Both the position numbers and the translations under genes were made by a program. DNA of 64,000 bases from Acidicapsa dinghuensis (lineage in GTDB: Bacteria > Acidobacteriota > Terriglobia > Terriglobales > Acidobacteriaceae): NCBI RefSeq assembly GCF_025685685.1, contig NZ_JAGSYH010000002.1, positions 1,096,353 through 1,160,352 on the forward strand, written 5' to 3'. Positions within the stretch are counted from its first letter, which is position 1; each line of letters starts with the position of its first letter. The notes beneath the pieces were generated by a model, which had not been told where the DNA came from, did no database searches, and was given only the letters and a program-made list of their open reading frames with translations. This document shows positions 42,837 through 50,029 of this stretch, one piece after another.

Positions 42837-43255
42837 GTGTGGTGGTGTGAGGGCAGGGACCAGGGAATAACAGGCGGGTTCGCGCTTTGCGCGAACTTGG
42901 TGCCACATTTCTTCGAGATATAGGGTATCCGGCGAGATGAGGCGGGCCTTCAGCCCGCGTGGGTCGTTGGGGATGCTAACCCAGGGCGTCGCGCCTGACT
43001 TTGTCAGGCTGGCTTTGCCCTGGGCTGGTATGAGATGCGCCTTTGGCGCATGGACGCATGGTGGGATTGGTGCCTCTTCATGGAGAAGCAGATTCCCCTG
43101 AGGGGAATGACAGATAGAAAGGCAAAAGCAAATGCGATTGTGGCGACTGCGGCGGTGGTGGTTCCCCGGTCTCAAAAACGAGACCAGGGCACCCGGCGGG
43201 TTGGAGGCTAGTGTGAGTGTGGAGTGTGAACTCACATTTCTTCGAAATATGGCGC
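42837..43255 (+). repeat. modular hairpin repeat, copy K (most regular copy)
   Basis: Plus orientation. Leading block 'gggaccagggaataac' with TTCGCGC-ttt-GCGCGAA (42880-42897), then CATTTC-ttc-GAGATAT. Core at 42937-43195: GCGGGC/GCCCGC; CCCAGGGC (42980-42987) with GCCCTGGG (43017-43024) enclosing GCCTGAC-ttt-GTCAGGC (42993-43009); ATGCGCC-ttt-GGCGCAT; TTCCCC-tga-GGGGAA; the GGTCTC-aaaaac-GAGACC cap; and CATTTC-ttc-GAAATATGG at 43227-43248. No gene is supported in 42776-43272. Confidence 0.9.
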
Positions 43256-43272
43256 CCGGCAGAGCCTTGCTG

Positions 43273-43890
43273 TCAGTTCTTTTCGCGGCTTTTCTTTTCT
43301 TTTGTCAGATCGAGAAGAGCCTTCATGCTGCGGTCGAAGGGGCCGAGATTGCCGGTGGCGGCCTGCAGTATTAGAGCGCCCTGCAGGCGGGCAACCCAGT
43401 CCTCTGCGAAGTTGCGGGCGCGGGCGGGCGAGATTCCGCTGTCGGCAGCGAGCCTGGCGATAGCGCCGATCCAGTCGGAGAAGGCCTCACGCAGATTGTG
43501 ACGGGCGGCGGCACCGATAGCGGCAGTGGAGAGCTGTCCGAGAACGCAGGGAGTGCGGCCTGAGGCATACATCTGTTCGAGCTCGGCAACGATTTTTCGA
43601 GTGCGCACGCTGAGCGGCTCGGCAGATTGGGCGGCGGCGACGAGTGTCTCGCCAATGAGAACGACGGCCCGGTTGAGCACCGCTTCGGCCATCTGCTCTT
43701 TACCCCCGGGAAAGTAGTGGTAGAGGCTGGATTTGCCAAGTCCCGTGGCGCGGGAGAGGTCGGCAAGCGACGCGCCGTCGAAGCCGCGATCACGAAAAAC
43801 GGTAAACAGGCGGTCGATGATCTCTTCTCTGGAAGCCAGTGCGGCGGGCAACGGTGTCTCCTTGCAAACAGACCGTTCGTTACAAATCAA
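43273..43890 (-). CDS. TetR/AcrR family transcriptional repressor
   Basis: 205 residues. N-terminal helix-turn-helix at about 20-65: REEIIDRLFTVFRDRGFDGA, SLADLSRATGLGKSSLYHYF, then PGGKEQMAEAVLNRAV, typical of the LmrA/YxaF-like group. The C-terminal ligand domain is all-helical. Divergent from an alpha/beta hydrolase-CMD fusion whose promoter region carries a 14-bp-arm inverted repeat; it probably represses that gene and is released by the hydrolase's substrate or product. Confidence 0.92.
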   Translation of the reverse strand: MICNERSVCKETPLPAALASREEIIDRLFTVFRDRGFDGASLADLSRATGLGKSSLYHYFPGGKEQMAEAVLNRAVVLIGETLVAAAQSAEPLSVRTRKIVAELEQMYASGRTPCVLGQLSTAAIGAAARHNLREAFSDWIGAIARLAADSGISPARARNFAEDWVARLQGALILQAATGNLGPFDRSMKALLDLTKEKKSREKN

Positions 43891-43948
43891 AGTATAGGAT
43901 TATGCACAAACATTCACAATTATTCTATTGACTCCGCACCTTTGCTCG

Positions 43949-43980
43949 CTGTATTGTACCGATTGTTCGGTTCAATACAG
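43949..43980. promoter_or_regulatory. probable TetR operator
   Basis: CTGTATTGTACCGA (43949-43962) and TCGGTTCAATACAG (43967-43980) form an inverted repeat with one mismatch and a 4-base centre. A further half-like CGAACTGTTC follows. It lies 58 bases from the TetR start and 37 bases before the hydrolase start. Confidence 0.8.
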
Positions 43981-44017
43981 CGAACTGTTCTATTTTATTC
44001 ATTTTGGGAGATTTCAT

Positions 44018-45448
44018 ATGTCAGCACTGACCACGTATCAGACGGTCTCAATTGACGATCGCCGCACCGGATCGACGCTCAATCTCTTTTACCGCGAAGC
44101 CGGGCACAAGGACGCGCCGGCGGTGCTGTTGCTGCACGGATTTCCCACGTCGAGCCATCAGTACCGTGGGCTGATCGACCGGCTCTCGGACAAGTACCGC
44201 GTGATTGCGCCGGATCTGCCGGGGTTTGGCTTCTCGGATGCACCGGAGGCGAAGAGTTTTGGCTACACGTTTGACCATCTGGCTGAAGTGATCGAGAGCT
44301 TCACCGACGCGATCGGGCTGACGCGCTATGCACTGTATGTCTTTGACTATGGCGCGCCGACGGGTTTCCGTCTGGCTGTCTCGCGGCCTGAGCGGGTGAC
44401 GGCGCTGATATCGCAGAACGGCAATGCGTATGAGGAGGGACTGAGCGACGGGTGGAATCCGATTCGCGCGTACTGGCAGGACCCGACGGAGGAGAATCGC
44501 GGCAATCTACGGGCGTTCCTGCAGGCGGGTACGACGCAGTTTCAATACACGCATGGCGAGTCGGATACGAATCGGATTGCTCCGGAGAGCTACACGCTCG
44601 ATCAGCATTTTCTGGACCGGGCGGGTAATGACGAGATCCAGCTCGATCTTTTTGGCGACTATAAGGCCAATCTCGCGCTGTATCCGAAGTTCCAGAAATA
44701 TCTGCGCACTTACCGGCCGCCGACGCTTGCGGTGTGGGGAAGGAACGATCCGTTCTTTCTGCCACAGGGCGCGGAAGCATACCGGCGAGATGTTCCGGAC
44801 GCGGAGATTCATCTGCTCGAAGCGGGACATTTCGTTCTCGAAGCGCATCTGGACGAGGTTGCGGGAATCATTCGCGGGTTCCTGGCCCGAACACTGGATA
44901 CCGCGCAGGGGAAAGCGCTCTTTGGAGAACTCAATGATGCATCGGTGCCGGAGGGTGCGAAGGAGCTGGTTGCGGGGATGAAGGGGATGTTCGGTTTTGT
45001 GCCGAATCTCGGCTATGCGCTGGCCGCGGAGCCAGCGGTGCTGAAGGTGTACATCGGAATGCTGCAGACGCTGGGCGAGACGGTGCTTGATCCGGTGGCG
45101 CAGCAGGTGGCGCTGGGAGCGGCAAGCCGCGCGAATGCGGGCGAATACGCGGTTGCTGTGCATGCGACTCTTGCGGCGAAGCTGGGAGCGTCCGCAGAGG
45201 TGGTGAAGACGATTCGAGATGGCGGATCGTTTCAGGATGCGAAGCTCGAAGCGGTTCGCCGCTTTGCCGCTGCTATTGCGTCGAAGCGGACTCAGGTTTC
45301 CGACAGCGATGTGAACGCGTTGACGGCCGCCGGGTATGACCGCCGGGCGGCGGTTGCGATTGCGCTGGCCGCGGGCGCGAAGGCGCTGGCTAACACGGTT
45401 GCGCATCTGTCGCGCGTGGAGACGGATGCTGGTTTTATGGATAATTAA
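44018..45448 (+). CDS. alpha/beta hydrolase fused to a cysteine-less CMD/AhpD-like domain
   Basis: 476 residues from ATG 44018 (GGGAG seven bases upstream). Residues 1-290: alpha/beta hydrolase of the epoxide hydrolase/haloalkane dehalogenase branch, with LLLHGFPTSSHQYR, nucleophile elbow VFDYGAPTG (Asp110), GRNDPF (Asp244) and EAGHF (His271). Residues about 310-465: a carboxymuconolactone-decarboxylase-like helical domain, LDPVAQQVALGAASRANAGE then YAVAVH. The AhpD redox pair is replaced: NxCEYCxxxH reads NAGEYAVAVH, with Gly375 and Ala378. A hydrolase acting on a reactive electrophile under TetR control is likely; the second domain is probably structural or lyase-like. Confidence 0.88.
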   Translation: MSALTTYQTVSIDDRRTGSTLNLFYREAGHKDAPAVLLLHGFPTSSHQYRGLIDRLSDKYRVIAPDLPGFGFSDAPEAKSFGYTFDHLAEVIESFTDAIGLTRYALYVFDYGAPTGFRLAVSRPERVTALISQNGNAYEEGLSDGWNPIRAYWQDPTEENRGNLRAFLQAGTTQFQYTHGESDTNRIAPESYTLDQHFLDRAGNDEIQLDLFGDYKANLALYPKFQKYLRTYRPPTLAVWGRNDPFFLPQGAEAYRRDVPDAEIHLLEAGHFVLEAHLDEVAGIIRGFLARTLDTAQGKALFGELNDASVPEGAKELVAGMKGMFGFVPNLGYALAAEPAVLKVYIGMLQTLGETVLDPVAQQVALGAASRANAGEYAVAVHATLAAKLGASAEVVKTIRDGGSFQDAKLEAVRRFAAAIASKRTQVSDSDVNALTAAGYDRRAAVAIALAAGAKALANTVAHLSRVETDAGFMDN

Positions 45449-45451
45449 CCC

Positions 45452-45745
45452 TCAACGGCCCGTAGCTAAAGCCACTTTCTTGTTTTGCGTCGAATTCAGC
45501 AGCCTAAAGGCTGCTGCTCCCTCCGGTTCGCGCTGACGCGCGAGGGTGATCCCATATCTCTTCGAGATATGGGCACCCGAGGATAGGGTGTCGGGCCATG
45601 CCAATTTGGAGGTATGAGGCGGCCTTCAGCTCGCATGGGGTGACTGGGGGATGCTAACCCAGAGCGTTGCGCCTGACATTCGTCAGGCTGGCTTTGCCCT
45701 GGGCTGGTATGAGGTGCGCCTTTGGCGCATGAGAACGGATGCTGA
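45452..45745 (+). repeat. modular hairpin repeat, copy L
   Basis: Plus orientation: CAGCAGCC-taaa-GGCTGCTG, the perfect 10-bp hairpin CCCATATCTC (45551-45560) / GAGATATGGG (45564-45573) with loop TTC, then GCG.GC modules, CCCAGAGC/GCCCTGGG with one unpaired position around GCCTGACa-ttc-GTCAGGC, and GTGCGCC-ttt-GGCGCAT. It stops after that module. No gene is supported in 45449-45770. Confidence 0.8.
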
Positions 45746-45770
45746 ACTCGCTACTGGAATGAAAACGACC

Positions 45771-46634
45771 TCAGCCTTTGCGGCGCATGCGATAGTGCAA
45801 TTTCAGAAGTTTGGCGCCAAAGAACCATAGCTGGTGGTCCGTACGAACCGTTCCGGGGCCATCGGGATAGACGTGAATCCGCTCTGTGAGAGCTTTCAGA
45901 TAACGAGCGGAGACGACACCGCTGTCTTGATGAACAACAAAGTAGAATCCTGGATCTCCGAAGGATCGTCCCAATGACCAGAGGCTTAATGAGCCGTCGG
46001 GGTGAGCCTCTGTGCGGAGCACGACGATGGCGCTTCCGTTGGGCAAGGGAAAGATGACCCTGACACAAGGGCTTGCATCACCCGGGACGCAACATACGGA
46101 ATAGGCTCCGGCGTAGAGAACGTTGCCTGTGGCGTGCAGCTCTCGAATCCAGGCGGTATGAGTGATCTCGCCCGTTACCGGATCTCGAAGCGGAATAACT
46201 TTGCTGGTCATTCCGCGCGAGGTATCCAGGGAGGATAGCGGCAGGTTCAGTTGCTGGAGGCGCCGCGAAAAGATGAGGCCCAGAGCTCGCCCGAATGGTT
46301 TGAATATGCCGCTCCACTCGGACCATATATCAAATTCAAATTCCGAGGTCTTCTCGTAGAAGTCTTTGACAGGCTGCGCGACGGAAGCGAGTCCGGAGTT
46401 CTGCTCCAACGCCTGAAAGGACGGAATGAGGCCATGGCTGCCTGTCTGGACTGATTCATAGCCGTGTCGCTCTGCGTAACGTGCAAAGAAATCCGAACCG
46501 ATGGAGCGGGTGTCACCGACCGGCCCGTCGAGCCAGGGATGATCGGCAAGGGAGATGTTCCGGCCGGTTGCGCGGACCCATTGCTGGGTTACCCAATCGG
46601 AAAGCTGACCACGCTTCTCTCCTAACCAGATCAT
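45771..46634 (-). CDS. hypothetical protein, unknown function
   Basis: 287 residues, starting MIWLGEKRGQLSDWVTQQWV, no signal peptide or clear membrane helix. The second half is strand-rich (AWIRELHATGNVLYAGAYSV, VRVIFPLPNGSAIVVLRTEA, LWSLGRSFGDPGFYFVVHQD) and resembles a small lipid- or ligand-binding barrel; the final segment is basic (HYRMRRKG). I do not recognise a family. Codon use is native. Isolated between two repeat blocks, so no operon partner suggests a role. Confidence 0.6.
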   Translation of the reverse strand: MIWLGEKRGQLSDWVTQQWVRATGRNISLADHPWLDGPVGDTRSIGSDFFARYAERHGYESVQTGSHGLIPSFQALEQNSGLASVAQPVKDFYEKTSEFEFDIWSEWSGIFKPFGRALGLIFSRRLQQLNLPLSSLDTSRGMTSKVIPLRDPVTGEITHTAWIRELHATGNVLYAGAYSVCCVPGDASPCVRVIFPLPNGSAIVVLRTEAHPDGSLSLWSLGRSFGDPGFYFVVHQDSGVVSARYLKALTERIHVYPDGPGTVRTDHQLWFFGAKLLKLHYRMRRKG

Positions 46635-46682
46635 GCAGCGATTTTACTGACACTTTGGGGGCTTCGCGTCAGATGCGGGACT

Positions 46683-47066
46683 ATGGGATGAGGCGGGCCT
46701 TCAGCCCGCGTGGGGTTGACGGCAATCGAACCCAGGGCGTCGCGCCTGACTTTGTCTGTCTGGCTTTGCCTTGGGCTGGTATGAGATGCGCCTTTGGCGC
46801 ATTGGCTGACGTGCGGTGTGGAGGATGTGGAGATGGATGTCTGTTCATGGCAAAGCGGATTCTCTTTGGGGATGACAGACGGAAAAGCAGGACAAAGACG
46901 GTTCGCGCTTTTCGCGCGAATGAGAGTCGCGGAGTTGGTGGTGCGGGCTTGGGTTGTTTCCCACCCTTTCCGCAACAGCGCGGAAAGGATGGGGCACCCC
47001 GAGTTGTGGAAGGGTGAGCAAAAAGCAGATCCTTCACTGCGTTCAGGATGACAAACAGAAAAGCAA
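46683..47066 (+). repeat. modular hairpin repeat, copy M
   Basis: Plus orientation: GCGGGC/GCCCGC; outer stem CCCAGGGC/GCCTTGGG (a G-T wobble) with a degraded inner hairpin GCCTGAC-ttt-GTCTGTC; ATGCGCC/GGCGCAT; TTCGCGC-tttt-CGCGCGAA; and the alternative cap CCTTTCCGC (46965-46973) / GCGGAAAGG (46980-46988), where the CGGC/GCCG of other copies is changed to CCGC/GCGG on both sides. It ends GGGGCACCCC and 'gatccttcactgcgttcaggatgac'. Confidence 0.85.
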
Positions 47067-47135
47067 AAGCAACTGCGAAGACAAAGCAAAAGCAACGACA
47101 GAAGCAAGGACAACCTGATGGTGCCGATTTGCGGG

Positions 47136-49700
47136 CTATTCGTTGCGGAGGGCAACCATTGGCTCTACTGTGGCGGCGCGGCGGGCTGGGACGATTGAGG
47201 CTACCAGGGCTGCTAGGGCCAAGAGGATTGTTGCGGTTGCGAGCATTGCGGGGTCCCAGGGGCTGACGCCGAATAGCTGATCTTTCATGAGCTTGCCGGC
47301 GAGGATGGCGAGTGGGATGCCGATGCCTAAGCCGATGCCAATCTGAAGGAATGAGCCGCGGAGGACCATGCGGATGACGGAAGCGCGGTCGGCGCCGAGG
47401 GCCATGCGGAGGCCGATTTCGCTGGTGCGCTGTTCGACGGTGTAGGCCATGACGCCGTAGAGTCCGACGGCGGCGAGGATGAGGCCGAGGATGCCGAAGA
47501 GCGAGGTGAGGGTGGCGATCATGTTCTGCTGCTGGAAGTCGCCGCTGACGATCTGCGTGTAGGGATTGACGTTGTAGAGGACGAGGCTGGGATCGACGCT
47601 GGCGAGGGCATGGCGCACCTTCTCCTCCATGCCAGGAGGATTGCCCGGAGCCCAGATGATGATGCTGTAGAGGAAGTGCGACCAGCTATCGCCGAGGGTG
47701 AAGACGGGATCGTCGTATTTGACGGTCTGGGTTTCTGGCACGAAGAACATGGGGCCGATGGGGTCTTTGTAGCCCCAGGTCATATAGCGCATGTCTTTGA
47801 CGACGCCGATGATTTCGAAGGTACTGGCGTATTTCAGGCGGTCCATGCCGAAGTGGTGGCCGATGGGGTTCTGGTCTTTGAAGAAGCGCTTAACGAAGGC
47901 TTCATTGACGACGGCTACAGGACGAGTGGCGGCGGTGTCGTCTTCAGTGAAGGGACGACCGAGGACCATGGTGGCCCCGATGGTGTCGAAGAAGCCGGGC
48001 ATGGCGCGAACCCAGCCTGCGCTGTCATCTTCTTTTGGACCCGGCTCGGGTTTTCCCTGGATGCGGATGCCTTCGTTCCAGCTATCGCCGGTCATGGGGC
48101 CATAGAGGGCGGGAGAGACCATGCGGACACCGGGGATCTGGCGGATGCTGTCGTCGATGCGGCGGTAGAGCTGCTCCATCTGCTCGGGCTTGTAGTTGCT
48201 CAGCGTCGGATTGATGGACGCGACGTAGCGGCCCTCGGTCTGGAAGCCGAAGCTTTGGTGCTCAAGGTTACGCAGGCTTTGCGCCAGCAGAGCTGCGGCC
48301 GATAGCAGGACGAGGGACATGGCGGCCTGGGCGATGACGAGGGATTTCTGAGCCCAGGTGCGGCCTCCACCGACGGAGCGGTTGGCTCCGCGGAGGGCTT
48401 CGACAGGATCGGCGTGAGAGGTCATCCATGCGGGGGCGGTGCCGAAGAGGATGCCGGTTAACACGGATATGCCGAGGGCAAAGAGCAGGACTGGCAATGA
48501 GGGTGATGGGCTGATAGGGACGTGGTTGTTGGGAGAGCCCATCTCGAAGGCGAGATAGAGGATGAAGCGCGTGCCGCCGTAGGCGACGGCGACGCCGAAT
48601 ACTCCGCCGATGAGGGCGAGTAGGACGCTTTCGACGAGGGCTTTGCGGACGAGGCGGAGGCGGGATGCACCGAGAGCTACGCGGATGGAAATCTGGGCAC
48701 GCTCTTTGAGGCCTCGGGCGAGCATGAGGTTGGCGAGGTTGCCGCAGGCGACGAGAAGAACGCAGGCGGCGGCGATGAGGAGGATACGAAGGCCGTCCTC
48801 GTAGTTCTCACGCATGGAGGCTACGCCTGCGCCGCCGGGGATGATGTGGAGGGTCTGCTGCTGCCAGAGCTGCTTTTCGCCGGGCTCCATGTCACCGACG
48901 TGGCTTGCCAGCCAGTCATGAAACACGCCGCGTAGCTTGGTTTCGAGCGCTGCTGGATTCACGCCGGGACGCACGCGACCGAGGATGTCGAGGTAATTTT
49001 CCTGGGCGCGCTTGAGGCGGGAGACGTCTCCGGCGAGGGTGTCTTCGGCGGTGATGGGCAGCCAGAAATCGGGCATGCCGCCACCGTCGAGCTTGGCTCC
49101 GTAGAAGCCGGGGGGAGTGACTCCGATGACGGTGAAGGCGTGACCGTTGATCTGGAAGTTAGATCCGGCGACAGAGGGATCTGAGCCGAACTTCTGCTGC
49201 CAGACGCGGTAGCTCATGACGGCGACGGAGGGTGCGCCGCGCTGGTCGTCAGCATCCGTCAAAAGACGGCCTACCCAGGGCTGAATGCCGAGGGTGCGGA
49301 AGAAGTTTCCGGAGACTTCCTGGCCGTTGTAGGTGTCGGCTGAGGCTTGCGATCCGGCGCGACGGACGCCGAGGGGCGCGTTGCCTGCCTGGAGGGCGGC
49401 CAGGTCGCTGAACTCGGGAGTGTTCTGGCGGAAGTTTTTGTAAGCCTCCCAGGAGAAGAGAGAGAAATCACCATCATCGCCCTGGTTGTAGCCGCCCCAG
49501 TTGCAGCAGCGGATCTTGTCGCCGACGCGCCAGAGCTCCTCTGGTTTGGTGACGGGGAGGGACTTGAGCATGACCTGATCGACGAGGGTGAAGATGGCGG
49601 TGGTGGCTCCGATGCCGAGGGCGAGGGTGATGACGGCGGTGGCGGTGAAGCCGGGGGCCTTGCGGAGCTGGCGCATCGCGTCGCGGAGGTCATTGAACAT
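47136..49700 (-). CDS. ADOP family duplicated MacB/FtsX-type permease 6 (no prefix domain)
   Basis: 854 residues from ATG 49700 (GGGAG six bases upstream); 11 further codons are open. MFNDLRDAMRQLRKAPGFTA, TM1 near 17-40, FtsX unit 1 with QISIRVALGASRLRLV, FtsX unit 2 with [16 protein letters not shown], ending VEPMVALRNE. The first periplasmic domain has an insertion starting VGDKIRCCNWGGYNQGDDGD with a vicinal Cys pair, similar in position to GDCCTA of ADOP2. No ATPase or regulator beside it. Confidence 0.92.
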   Translation of the reverse strand: MFNDLRDAMRQLRKAPGFTATAVITLALGIGATTAIFTLVDQVMLKSLPVTKPEELWRVGDKIRCCNWGGYNQGDDGDFSLFSWEAYKNFRQNTPEFSDLAALQAGNAPLGVRRAGSQASADTYNGQEVSGNFFRTLGIQPWVGRLLTDADDQRGAPSVAVMSYRVWQQKFGSDPSVAGSNFQINGHAFTVIGVTPPGFYGAKLDGGGMPDFWLPITAEDTLAGDVSRLKRAQENYLDILGRVRPGVNPAALETKLRGVFHDWLASHVGDMEPGEKQLWQQQTLHIIPGGAGVASMRENYEDGLRILLIAAACVLLVACGNLANLMLARGLKERAQISIRVALGASRLRLVRKALVESVLLALIGGVFGVAVAYGGTRFILYLAFEMGSPNNHVPISPSPSLPVLLFALGISVLTGILFGTAPAWMTSHADPVEALRGANRSVGGGRTWAQKSLVIAQAAMSLVLLSAAALLAQSLRNLEHQSFGFQTEGRYVASINPTLSNYKPEQMEQLYRRIDDSIRQIPGVRMVSPALYGPMTGDSWNEGIRIQGKPEPGPKEDDSAGWVRAMPGFFDTIGATMVLGRPFTEDDTAATRPVAVVNEAFVKRFFKDQNPIGHHFGMDRLKYASTFEIIGVVKDMRYMTWGYKDPIGPMFFVPETQTVKYDDPVFTLGDSWSHFLYSIIIWAPGNPPGMEEKVRHALASVDPSLVLYNVNPYTQIVSGDFQQQNMIATLTSLFGILGLILAAVGLYGVMAYTVEQRTSEIGLRMALGADRASVIRMVLRGSFLQIGIGLGIGIPLAILAGKLMKDQLFGVSPWDPAMLATATILLALAALVASIVPARRAATVEPMVALRNE

Positions 49701-49847
49701 GGCGTACTCCCTTGTGAAGGAGTACGGATGCAAGCAGGCGACCGTTCACGGGAGAGATCGCGGTTGATAAGAAACGAGTTCGCGGGCGGGTGGGGTATTG
49801 GCGTTGTCCGCTAACGGGATTGTGCTGTTCGGAGGTGGACAGTGGGA

Positions 49848-50015
49848 TTGAACGGGAAACAGATCCTCTTTGGGGGTGACAGACGGAAAAGCAAGAACCG
49901 GACGGTGGCGCCAGCGGTGGTGGTTCCCCGGTCTCAGAATCGAGACCGGGGGCACCCGCAAGAATAAAAGCAGATCCTTCGCTCCGCTCAGGATGACAAA
50001 TTCGTGATGAGGCGG
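49848..50015 (+). repeat. modular hairpin repeat, short copy N
   Basis: Plus orientation, only the second half of the unit: 'agatcctctttgggggtgacagac', the CCCCGGTCTC-agaatc-GAGACCGGGG cap and 'gatccttcgctccgctcaggatgac'. Fills the gap between ADOP6 and the ClC gene. Confidence 0.75.
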
Positions 50016-50029
50016 ACTCCTATTGCTGA

